A program made the position numbers and the translations under genes. A DNA stretch of 64,000 nucleotides from Cytidiella melzeri (Eukaryota; Basidiomycota; Agaricomycetes; Polyporales; Irpicaceae): positions 1-64,000 of the forward strand of contig JABYQR010000007.1 in the NCBI GenBank assembly GCA_022592445.1. Reading direction: 5' to 3'. Positions 1-9,890 of the stretch are shown piece after piece (the stretch's first letter is position 1; each line of letters starts with the position of its first letter). Below the pieces are notes generated by a model. That model searched no databases. It was not told the origin of the DNA and saw nothing but the letters and a program-made list of their open reading frames with translations.

Positions 1-239
1 GGCCTGTGCCTGTAACTTCGGCGATTCGGCCCCATCCAAGCTTCCTGAACCTTCCGTGGCCTCGAGATCTTCTTCGGCCTCCTCCATATCCACTGGCAAG
101 TACGGAAGTTGTTCCACAACTTTCTGTAATCCGGGGTCCTCTTCTTCCGTTTAGGCTCAGCTGTTCTCTTAGCTGCAACCTCCTTCGCTTCCCCAACCCG
201 TTCTCTGGGTTTACACGCATCAGGACATCCATCCATCCT

Positions 240-640
240 GATGATGCCTTCGTACCAATCAATGGTGGGGTTGTGGTACCTCAACCAATCGATTCCTATG
301 ATTACATCTTCCGGCCCGATGTTGGTAACCGTGAAGATAGTCCTTTCCTCGTGGTCCCCTATCCTCATATTGAGAATGGCGACTTCATCAATAGCCCCGT
401 CTCGATTTGGGGTTCCATCTATGTTGTACACCGGAATTGGTTGTTTCAACTTCCAGGTCCTGATAAAATGCTCTCGAACAAACCGTTTATGAATGAATAG
501 TGTCAAGGCTCCACTATCAATCATTGCTGCGACTTCTTTAGATCTCCGCACTCCTGAAACTGTGATGGGTACGTGAAAATGTTCCGATTCAGAACCAGTC
601 TCTAATACATCAGACGCGAGTACGGAATATCTATTGTTAC
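240..640 (-). pseudogene. pol: Retroviral-type aspartic protease domain of copy A
   Basis: The minus-strand translation shows the aspartic protease active-site triplet D-S-G at 510-518 in the context AAMIDSGALTLFIHKRF. It is followed by GIDWLRYHNPTIDWYEG, the usual flap and C-terminal region of Ty3/gypsy proteases. In this family the protease cleaves the Gag-Pol polyprotein inside the particle. The domain matters here because the plus-strand copy has lost exactly this part, so this is the only protease of the family in the window. Upstream and downstream breaks make expression unlikely. Confidence 0.75.
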
Positions 641-949
641 ATGGTATATGCGGGGCGTGTGCTTGCGCAGCTCAAATCACGGCCCAAATCAAAAACCCTC
701 CTCAAGTCTCTTCTTGAGGTCGGCGTTCTCCGCCCTCAACTTCTCCAGTTCTCCTAGCACGGCATTGAGTGTCACTTCTGACACTCCCAACGAGCTCGAC
801 ACTTCTTCCCTCTCAGGCTTCTTTTCTTTGGCCCAAGAAGAGGACACCTCTCCAGTGGTAGCAGCCACACGAGTCCCTCAAGGTGGTGGGCGTGGAACTG
901 CCGGTTTGGTGCACGTGCGTGCAATGTGACTAGGGTTGGTGGTAAGTTC

Positions 950-2519
950 TTAGCAGTTGTAACACCGCCGACCTTGTTGCATCTTGGAGGCGTCGACCTC
1001 CATGGGAACCGGACCGTTGGAAGGACGGGGAGCCGGAGTAAACCTGGGCTGAGATTGGGTAGGCCTCGACGTAGTTGACGGGGGAACAGACGGAGTTTTC
1101 TTTTCCGTTGTCTCCCTGATGCGGGCGTATGCAGCTGCCATTTTTAGGGACCTATCAATCCAGCCTTGGTAATTGGCTGGAGGTGCTTCGGCCGTTGCCA
1201 GTCACCCATAGATGTATTTAGGGAGACCCTTGATGAACCGGATCTCCTTGTCCTTGTCGCTTAACCCATTAATGTGTCCCACGTAGGATTGGAAATCGGT
1301 GATGTAAGTACCGACGTCATGCGCATTCTTCTTCTTTTTCTCTGCTCCACAGAGCTTTTCCAACTCACGGATAGCAGTATCTTCGGGTGTTGCATCGCCG
1401 AAGTACTTCTTGAGCTCGGTCTTAAACTTGGACCATGTATCAAGGTTGGCCGGCAAGTTACCGTTGTGGTCAGCCATATGGTCCGTGACCGGTATTGCCC
1501 ATTGGGCAGCCTTCTCTGACAACCGGTATATTGCTGTCAGGACCTTGGGTTTTTCATTGGCAATACTGGCGGTCACCCAGTAAGCCTCACATTGTGACAG
1601 GAATCGCTCTAAGTCACGGCCATGTTTGCCCTTGTATCTATCGGGCTTGGAGTTGTTATTGTTGACCATGACTTGCGGTCTCGGCATTGCTTGCGTAACT
1701 GCAGCTACAATAGCTGCAATCAGGGCGGGATCTACTGTGGGTGTTGCCATTATGACAGGTGCGGGATTGGTGGTGGCAACTGTAGGTAATTCGGGAGTTA
1801 CCGGCAAGGTTTCCGGTATGGATTCAGGGACAGGAACGGCAGAGGTGATTTCAGTTAAGACCGGTGTGACTGTACTGGTCTCAAGTTCTGGTTCTCCCGG
1901 AACTTTGACTACTCCAGGAACTTCAACAATTAGCAGTATTTGACTGTTATTGCAGGGTGCGTAACCAGAGTATTGTTGTCCTTTTCTGAAATGACAAGAT
2001 ACTACAACTTTTGACTTCGATTTGGACACAGTTGTTGTTTGCAGACCTTGATGTATGTGTGGTCTTCTTCGTTATTGTGACAATCCTGAAGATTGTTGGG
2101 GTCAAAGACGTGGAATAGATTATTGCACTCAATGATGGCTATCTATTACAAGGGAAGTTTTTCGAAGTATCCTCCGTCTGCTACAAATGCGACTCTACTT
2201 GTAACTTCTGTCAACCTCTTGCGTAATTGCATGAAGTTGATCTGCCCTACTGACTGCAAGTCCCAATTCAGTGCTTTGAGTTGGGCAGGTGTGCGTGTGG
2301 AGAGTACTTCCTCTGTGTGGTTGATGAGGTGCAGAAGTTTATTGTTGAGGAGTAAGATTGCCCGGGTCTGCGAATTGTTCCGGTCGTAAGTGAGTTTGAT
2401 CAGAATCTTGAGGCATCTGGTAGTGGCCTCGATCTTTGGCTTGAGGATGCCAACTTGATCCTTGATGGAAAACTTGTGAAAATTGAGTGTCACAGGTTTT
2501 TGCGCGTCTGGGCAAGGTG
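950..2519 (-). pseudogene. gag: Gag of copy A, broken by stops
   Basis: Three pieces can be read on the minus strand: 2146-2519 (N-terminal part, ending EKLPL), 1202-2029 (capsid part with SKPDRYKGKHGRDLERFLSQ) and 950-1141 (Pro/Ser-rich linker ending in a zinc-knuckle start, CYNC). The capsid part ends at a TGA directly before LATAEAPANYQGWIDR, which is still gag-like, so this stop is probably a CGA-to-TGA change. The zinc knuckle has a TAA after CYNC and abnormal spacing to the next His and Cys. Gag normally packages the element RNA; this copy cannot make a full protein. Confidence 0.8.
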
Positions 2520-3016
2520 TGTCACGAACATGCACACTTTTTCTTTTCTTTTCCTTTTAATTTCCTTATCTTATCTTATCGATGGTATATAGCTACTGCA
2601 TGTGATCAAGTGCATGTGACAGACTGGTCACATGATCATAGAAGATGCTGGAACATTGTAGAACATTGTAGAACATCGCACCATAGCACACCATACGTTC
2701 CCACGGCAGTGTTAGGAGTACAGACCCGGTACCAGGGGTCCTTGTCTGAGATGTATATAAACCCACCCTGTAGCTCCCTAAAGACCTCAGATTCTACCTC
2801 CTGGTCTTTAGGTGACGTTCACCTTGTACTAGTCTCACCACTGTGCTAATATAACCTGGTCTTTAGCTCATTGTCAGCTGCTCCCTCGTCGTCGTCTCTC
2901 TCTCTTCCCTCATCACTCTTACCTCTGTCGTCATCGTCCACGCGAGTTCACTCGTTGTTCCTCCCCCACTGTTGTCACTTCCTCGCTCTTCATAGAGTTT
3001 GGTTGTGTTCCTGATA
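2520..3016 (+). repeat. Left LTR of gypsy copy B
   Basis: Direct repeat of 8071-8559. It holds a TATA box (TATATAA, 2754-2760), three 10-bp repeats of the type GAACATTGTA (2651-2680) and a duplicated CTGGTCTTTAG motif at 2801-2811 and 2856-2866. The segment 2812-2866 looks like a 55-nt intron just downstream of the likely transcription start. The end is CTGATA rather than CTGACA, so the terminal CA has changed. Confidence 0.9.
2812..2866 (+). promoter_or_regulatory. Intron-like segment in the LTR leader
   Basis: The sequence has AG|GT at its left edge, a branch-like TGCTAAT near 2844-2850 and ends in CTTTAG. Its 55-nt length is normal for introns of this genome. The donor follows the first CCTGGTCTTTAG copy and the acceptor is the end of the second copy. 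The same segment is kept in the right LTR at 8355-8409 with a better branch site (TACTAAT). Splicing is inferred, not shown. Confidence 0.4.
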
Positions 3017-3119
3017 TTAGGTAGAATCTCCGTACGCTTGCCTGGACGTCGCGCAACCGCACATTTCCTTCCCCAAAGTTTTTAAAAGTTTAGTCCCCCC
3101 GGTTTACCAGTACGTTGTA

Positions 3120-4682
3120 TTGGCCCGGACCCTTGATCTTCCTTCTCACATCGTGGTTGTAGTGCCGAAAGACGTACGCATCCGTCGCAACGTACCCGAG
3201 TCTTTCTTTGAGGCTCGACAAGAACTGCGCAAACAAGGTCGTCCCCATCTCTACACAGAGAAGGACCTTGAAGCCATCGTCTCATACGTCTCACGCCGTC
3301 CTCACTACCACCCTCTCGGTACTAGAATCCCACACTTCGACCACGAAAAGTTTGCTCGTGACAACGAGTCTATCAAGGAACGTACACGCATCGAACGTAC
3401 GCAAACCCTCGCCGACCGTATTAAGAAACCCTCTTTCAAGGATTGCATCTCCCGGGCACCCACACCACCTTGACTGGACGCGCAGAAACCAGTAACACTT
3501 GACTTCCACAAGTTCTCCATCAAGGATCAAGTGGGCATCCTCAAGCCGAAGATCGAGGCCACTACCAGACGCCTCAAGATTCTGATCGAACTCACTCGTG
3601 ATCGCAATGACTCACAGGTTAGATCAGTCCTGCTACTCAACGACAAGCTTCTGTACCTCACAGAGCATACGGAGGAAGTACTCTCCACCTGCACGCCTGC
3701 CCAGCTCAAAGCACTGAATTGGGGCCTGCAGTCAGTAGGACAAATCAACTTCACACAACTGCGCAAGAGGTTGACAGAGGTCACGAGTCGAGTTGCATTT
3801 GTAGCAGACGGAGGATATTTTGAGAAACTCCCTTTGTAGTAGATAGCAATCATTGAGTGCGATAATCTTTTCCACGTCTTCGATCCCAACGATCTTCAGG
3901 ATTGTCACAATAACGAAGAGGACCACGCATATATTGAAATCTGTGAACAACAGCTGTGTCCGAATCGAAATCAAAAGTTTGTAGTATCCTGTCATTTCAG
4001 AGAAGGACAACGATACTCTGGATACGTAGCTTGCGACAACAGTCAAATACCGTTGATTGTCGGAGTTCCTGAAGAAGTCAAAGTCGATACCAGTTTAGTT
4101 GTACCGGAAAACCCACCGGCTTCACCAGACGTTACCCCCATTATTCCTGATCCCATCACTGCTCCTGTCACCCCTGAAACCGTTTCCCCCACTCCCACCA
4201 CAATGACAACACCCGCGGTTGATCCCGCCCTGGTTGCAGCCATTGTAGCTGCAGTCGCGCAAGCAATGCCCAGACCGCAGGTTACGGTCAACAACAATGA
4301 CTCCAAGCCCGACAGATACAAGGGCGAACATGGTCGTGACCTGGAACGTTTTCTGTCCCAGTGTGAGGCTTACTGGGTGACTGCCAGTATCACGAACGAG
4401 AAAACCAAGGTCCTGACGGCCATCTACCGTCTGTCGGAGAAAGCTGCCCAATGGGCAATACCAGTCACAGATCACATGGCTGACCACAACGGTGATTTGC
4501 TGGCCAATCTTGACACGTGGGCTAAGTTCAAAACCGAGCTCAAAAAGTACTTTGGCGATGCAACGCCCGAGGATACTGCCATTCGCAAACTGGAGAAGCT
4601 CTGTGGAGCTGAAAAGAAGGAAAAGAACGCGCGGGATATTGGTACATACGTCACTGAATTCCAGTCATACGTGAGTCGCATG
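3120..4682 (+). pseudogene. gag: Gag of copy B, interrupted and 3'-truncated
   Basis: One reading frame is followed from an ATG at 3120 through 3471-3473 (TGA), 3837-3842 (TAG TAG) and on to about 4682. The later part (4053 onward) has the capsid signature KPDRYKGEHGRDLERFLSQ and KFKTELKKYFGDATPEDTA, as in copy A. At about 4682 the gag sequence jumps to a position inside pol. Against copy A, the missing part is 120-1272, which holds the capsid end, the zinc knuckle and the protease. The double stop is also present in copy A as TAA TAG, so it predates the split of the two copies or marks a genuine ORF boundary. Confidence 0.85.
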
Positions 4683-7600
4683 CTGTGGAATAACTTCCGT
4701 ACTTGCCAGTGGATACGGAGGATGCCGAAGAAGACATTGAGGAAATCACGGAAGGTTCAGAAAGTTTGGATGGGGCCGAATCGCCGAAGTTACAGGCACA
4801 GGCCACTACTCAGCTCGGTGGAAAAGAAACTCGCCGACGCATTGTACGCACACGTCCGACACCTATGGTACAGGAAGGCGAACGCCTGTTCACTCTAGCG
4901 GGATACACATACTCTAGTGAACTAGCTGAGGTTGAGAACCGGGTTAAACCAGTCAAAACCTTTGAGGAGATGGTACCTGAACAATATCGTCAACATGCTC
5001 ACATTTTCTCTGAAACGGAATCTCAACGACTTCCAGAACACAAGTTGTACAACCATGCAATTGAGTTAGTTCCGGAAGCAAAAGGATTCCATGCAAAGGT
5101 TTACCCGCTGTCACACCCTGAGCAAGGAGAGCTTGATAAGTTTATCCGAGAGAACCTAGAGAAAGGGTACATTCGACTGTCGAAATCCCCAATGGCGTCA
5201 CCCTTCTTCTTTGTCAAGAAAAAGGATGGAAAGTTACGCCCAGTGCAGGATTACCAGAAGTTGAACGAAGTCACTATCAAAAACAGGTATCCACTGCCGT
5301 TAATCTCCGAACTCATGGATAGATTGCGCGGTGCTAAGTTCTTCACTAAGCTGGACGTCAGATGGGGGTACAATGATGTCCGCATCAAGGAAGGCGATGA
5401 ACACAAAGCTGCATTTGTCACCAACCGAGGACTGTTTGAACCTACGGTCATGTTCTTTGGTCTTACCAATTCCCCGGCCACATTCCAGAACATGATGAAC
5501 GACATCTTTGCTGATCTTATTGCTGAAGGCAAGGTCACCGTCTACCTAGATGATATCCTCATCTATTCCAAGGAGATCTCCGAGCACCACAAGGTGATAC
5601 ATGAAGTTCTGAGACGGCTCAGACAACATGATCTGTTTCTTAAACCGGAGAAATGCGAGTTTGAGCGTTCAGAGACAGAATATCTTGGTGTTATCATTGG
5701 CCACAATCAGTTATGTATGGACCCTGTCAAAGTAAAGGCAGTGGCTGAGTGGCCTGTACCACAGAACGTCTCCGATATCCGCCAATTTCGTGGGTTTGCA
5801 AACTTCTACCGGAGATTCATCAAAGACTTCGGAAAGATATGTAAGCCCTTAGACCGTCTCACGGGCAAGGTTCCTTGGAAATGGGGCCCTGAAGAACAGT
5901 CGGCGTTTGATGAACTCCGCCGACGATTTGTGGAAGCGCCGGTGCTGGCAATGTGGAGTTTTGATAGACCCACATGTTTGGAAACGGATGCATCCAGATA
6001 TGCAATGGGAGGGGTATTGGAACAACAAGCTGAAGACGGCACCTGGCATCCAGTAGCCTATCGGTCCGAGGGCATGACCGAGACCGAACAAAACTATGAG
6101 ATTTACGATCGAGAACTCATGGCAATTGTACGAGCCCTTGAGGACTGGCGTCACTACCTGGAAGGACTACCAGAGAAATTCCCTATTTTCTCTGATCATA
6201 AAAATCTTGAGTACTGGAAGACAGCCCGTAACCTGACACGTCGTCAAGCATGTTGGTCGCTATTTCTCTCACGTTTCAACTTTGAGATTATCCCAAAGCC
6301 CGGGAAATCTATGGGAAAGTCGGATTTTATGTCACGATTGGGTCAACACGAGGTCAAAGACGAAGAAGACAATCTGTCACGAGTAGTCTTAGCACCTGAG
6401 GTTTTCCGAGCTGCCGCTTCTCAACGTGGGCAAGCTAGTGTACAACCAGACAGAGATCCGTTGAAACGTATCCGTGAATGTTCTCTTCGAGAGACCGAGG
6501 TGGCAGAAGCACTTGCCAAAGTCAAGAAACTCGGACCTCGTCTTCTCAGCCGCAGACTTGAAGAGTGGAACGTGGAGAATGGACTGTTGTTGTTCCGGGG
6601 AAAAGTTTACGTCCCTAAAGACAATGAGATCTGAAAGGAACTAGTTCGGAGACACCATGACTTACCTGCTGCCGGACATCCGGGCAGGTACAAAACACTG
6701 GAGTTACCATCCCGGAACTACTGGTGGCCCAGCATGACACGGTTTGTCAATGATTACGTAGACACATGTGACACCTGTCAAAGAACAAAGACGTACCCTG
6801 CTCCACCACGTGGTCCGCTCAATCTGCTAGAACTACCCAATGCTCCGTGGGAGAGCGTCACCACAGACTTTATTGTCAAGCTGCCGCCATGTAAAGGATA
6901 CGATTCCATCACGGTTGCAGTTGATCTAACAACCGCGCAGGTGCACTGTTACCCATCACGGGAAAGCATGAAAACCCCCGAACACGTGCAGGATTATATT
7001 GCAAACGTGTTTCGACTCCATGGTGTACCTCGACAGATGATCTCAGACCGCGGATCAGTGTTCGCGTCCAAGTTCCTTCGTGCTATCTACGATGCACTCG
7101 GAGTAAAGTCGTCCATGTCCACCGCGTATCACTCTCAGACAGACGGCAAAACAGAACGTATGAACCAGGAGATAGAACAGTATCTCCGAGTATTCTGTTC
7201 CTTCCGACAGGATGACTGGGTAGATTGGTTGCCAATTGCGAAGTTTGCACTCAATAGCCGAGTACACTCGTCCACCGGGAAGGCTCCCTTTGAACTGATC
7301 TATGGATATCTACTGGAGTTCCAGGTGCCTTTGAACCCAGTATCAAACATTCCCGCAGCAGACAAATGTCTTCGAGCGCTTCGAGAAGCCCAAGATGATG
7401 CCAAAGCTGCACTACAGCTCACGGCGGAACGCATGAAATGATTCTACAATCGCGGAGTTACAAAGGCCCCACAGTTTAAAGTCGGTGATAAGGTTTACGT
7501 GGAATGTGAAAAGCATCCAAAGGAACAGCCGGTGGCAAAACTAGCACCAAAACGAGATGGTCCTTATGAAGTCTTGGAAAAGATTGGGGACCTGAATTAT

Positions 7601-7944
7601 CGGGTCAAACTCACCATTCGAGACAAGCGTCACCCAGTGTTCCACGTGGATAGGCTACGACCGGCCAAGACGGCAAGTTTGGTCCCTAATCGGGAATTTC
7701 CTGAACCAGAACCGATTGTGGTTGACAAGAAGAGGAGTACGAAGTAGAACAAATTCTTGACTCAAGGATCTTTGGGCGAAAGAAGGAGTTTCAGTACCGT
7801 GTCAAGTGGAAAGGATACCCAGAATCAGAAAATTCCTGGGAACCAGCAACCAATGTCACTCATGCCGATGAAGCTGTCAAAGATTTCCACAGACACACCC
7901 AGGAGCTCCACAACCAATTGCTGCATCTCTATTCTTGGCAATGA
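4683..7944 (+). pseudogene. pol: Pol of copy B: RT, RNase H, integrase, chromodomain
   Basis: The frame from 4703 encodes reverse transcriptase with the catalytic motif YLDD (5543-5554), RNase H with DASRYAMGG and FSDHKNLEYW, then an integrase with an HHCC zinc finger (HH, GHPG, CDTCQR) and a DDE core (TTDFIVK, SDRGSVF, TDGKTERMNQE). Two TGA stops, 6632-6634 and 7439-7441, interrupt the frame at places where relatives usually have arginine, consistent with CGA-to-TGA transitions. Before 7747 the frame shifts by one base. The shifted frame (7726-7944) encodes a chromodomain (YRVKWKGYPESENSWEP), which in chromoviruses targets integration to marked chromatin. Protease is missing. The product cannot be made as one protein. 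Confidence 0.93.
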
Positions 7945-8055
7945 ATTTCCGACCAATTAACGAGAATTTTGAAAAGCTACCTTCAGAAACTCTACGACGT
8001 GTATCCTTGTGGGAAGACGGAAAAGACTAACTCCTGCCTTCCGGAGAAAAGGCCT

Positions 8056-8070
8056 TTAGGAGGGGGGTAA
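8056..8070 (+). other. Polypurine tract of copy B
   Basis: A G-rich run, TTAGGAGGGGGGTAA, sits immediately 5' of the right LTR. This is where the plus-strand DNA primer of a Ty3/gypsy element is normally cut from the RNA. Confidence 0.75.
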
Positions 8071-8559
8071 TGTCACGAGCATGCACACTTTTTCCTTTCT
8101 TTTCCTTTTAATTTCCTTATCTTATCTTATCGATGGTACTACATGTGATCAAGTGCATGTGACAGACTGGTCACATGATCATAGAAGGTGCTGGAACATT
8201 GTGGAACATTGTAGAACATTGCACCATAGCACACCATACGTTCTCACGGCAGTGTTAAGAGTACAGACCCGGTACCAGGGGTCCTTGTCTGAGATGTATA
8301 TAAACCCACCCTGTAGCTCCCTAAAGACCTCAGATTCTACCTCCTGGTCTTTAGGTGACGTCCATCTTGTACCTAGTCCTTCACAGTACTAATATAACCT
8401 GGTCTTTAGCTCATTGTCAGCTGCTCCCTCGTTGTCGTCTCTCTCTTTCCCCTCATCACCCTTATCTCTGTCGTCATTGTCCACACAAGTTCGCTTGTCG
8501 TTCCTCCCCCACTGTTGTCACTTCCTCGCTCTTCATAGAGTTTGGTTGTGTTCCTGACA
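8071..8559 (+). repeat. Right LTR of gypsy copy B
   Basis: Direct repeat of 2520-3016. It keeps the canonical TG...CA ends, the TATA box (about 8296-8302), the GAACATTGTG-type 10-bp repeats (8193-8220) and the intron-like 8355-8409 with TACTAAT. By eye it differs from the left LTR by scattered substitutions, mostly transitions, and a few short indels near the TATGGTAC region. Confidence 0.9.
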
Positions 8560-9399
8560 GGTAGCTGGGAACAGTTCCGGGTAGAAAGATGTAAAGTAAA
8601 GCGAAGCAAGGCAATGCAATGCAAAGGGGCAATAGAACTTAAGTGTTGCAAAAGAAAGTGGTATAAAAGTGATAGAGCTGGGGGCAACGCAGTGGTGAAG
8701 AAAGGGGAGCAATTGGAATGCAATACACAAGAGGGAGGACAGGAAGTGGTGTGGTAAAGTGCAAGAGAAAGGACTGCGCTGGCTCATTGCAAGAGGATAA
8801 CACAAAACGCCATGGCAAACACAGTAGGAAACACAATGGGAACACAGAATAAACGCAGTCTAAATTGCAGTAGCCTTGAGAAAGAGAAGGGGCAGCTGTA
8901 AAAGGGGGTCGCAGTGAAGGAGAGCGCAGTAAGACTCAGTAGCCTTGAGAAAGAGAAGGGGCGGCTGTAAAAGGGGGTTTCAGTGAAGGAGAAATGCAAC
9001 GCAGTAAGTAATGCAATAAAATAAACGCAGTAGGAACTCAAAAGGGGGTTGCAATGAAGGAGAAAGTGACGCAGGGTGAGAGATACGCACTGCGGAGTTG
9101 CTCAAGAAGCAAGGGAAAAGTGGCAGGGGCAACTTTGAGGGGAAAACCGCGGGGGTGTTGTATTCTAAGCTAAGCAAAGTACAGACACAGTGTATATAAG
9201 TAAAAGGCAATAGGGGCTATAGCAAATTGAAGCCATGCGAGAGCAAGGAAAGGAAAGGGGCATTGCGCGATGAAACGAGGGACAAACGCGAAACATGTTA
9301 CAGGAGCAATGGGGCACTGCCTTTAGCCGCTCTGCAAAGAGAACAGGCTGCGGAACCCGAGGGAGTGGAAAAGGGGGCCGGGGGGTTCCAATAGCTATG
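8560..9399. other. Purine-rich non-coding stretch with a 69-bp tandem repeat
   Basis: No convincing gene. The plus strand is rich in GAA, GGG and GCAAT words. A 69-bp unit beginning near CAGTAGCCTTGAG is repeated at 8868-8936 and 8937-9005, with a partial third copy (AAAAGGGGGTTGCAATGAAGG) at about 9038-9075. Short GCAAN pentamers already occur at 8590-8625. Confidence 0.6.
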
Positions 9400-9890
9400 A
9401 GCTTGAGTGCGAGGGACTACAAGGATGCAATATGCGACAAGTGAAGCCATGCAATGCAAAGCCATGCGAAGCAAAGCGGAGGGAAGGCAACGTGAGGCAA
9501 AGCAAGGCGGCACAACGCGGCGCGAGGCAATGCGAAGCGAGGCAATGCAAGGCGGCGCGAGGCGAAGCAAAGCGGAGGGAATGCAATGCAAGGCAAGGCA
9601 AGGCAGCGCGAGATAACGCGAGGCAAAGCAAGGCGGCGCGACGCAACGCAAAGCAACATGCAAGGCGAGGCAATGCGAGGCGGCGCGAGGCGAAGCGAAG
9701 CGGAGGGAATGCAATGCAATGCAAGGCGAGGGGACGCGAAGCAAAGGGAAGCAAAGCGACCCAATGCGAAGCAAGGCAAAATGAAGCAAAGCAAGGCAAA
9801 GCAATGCAATGCAAAGCAAAGCAAGGCAAAGCAATGCAATGGAAAGCAAAGCAAAGCGAGGCGATGCAATGCAAGTCTTGCCAGAACCAA
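9400..9890. repeat. Degenerate pentanucleotide satellite (GCAAR/GCGAR)
   Basis: About 490 bp made almost only of pentamers such as GCAAA, GCAAG, GCAAT, GCGAG and GCGGC in mixed order. The 5-base period keeps long frames open on both strands. On the plus strand they encode Lys/Ala/Arg/Gln/Met-rich chains and on the minus strand Cys/Leu/Ala/Phe/Ser-rich chains. That is expected for a stop-poor repeat and is not evidence of genes. Confidence 0.85.

Larger units (their letters stand above)
1..2519 (-). mobile_element. Ty3/gypsy retrotransposon, copy A, truncated and inverted
   Basis: On the minus strand this stretch reads, from 2519 downward, gag, a zinc-knuckle remnant and an aspartic protease, then runs off the left window edge toward reverse transcriptase. 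It is homologous to the plus-strand element that follows: its bases 1272-2519 align, inverted, with about 3471-4682. It has no LTR or leader of its own on the gag side and stops exactly at the first base of the neighbouring LTR. Several stops interrupt its frame, so it is a dead copy. The junction suggests that the plus element inserted into, or recombined with, this one. The expected other half is not found after the plus element. Confidence 0.85.
2520..8559 (+). mobile_element. Ty3/gypsy chromovirus, copy B, two LTRs, defective
   Basis: A 497-bp left LTR and a 489-bp right LTR, both starting TGTCACG and ending CTGATA or CTGACA, flank gag, RT, RNase H, integrase and a C-terminal chromodomain in the Ty3/gypsy order. 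A purine-rich tract (AGGAGGGGGG) lies directly before the right LTR and fits the plus-strand primer site. No clear 5-bp target duplication is seen: AGGTG is on the left and GGTAG on the right. I could not identify a primer-binding site after the left LTR. The LTRs differ at several positions and by small indels, so the insertion is not recent. Stops, a frameshift and a deletion of about 1.15 kb make it non-autonomous. Confidence 0.92.

Noticed and set aside
2515..8564. Target-site duplication around copy B
   Set aside because: AGGTG and GGTAG do not match; shifting the LTR end by one base gives only a 4 of 5 match.
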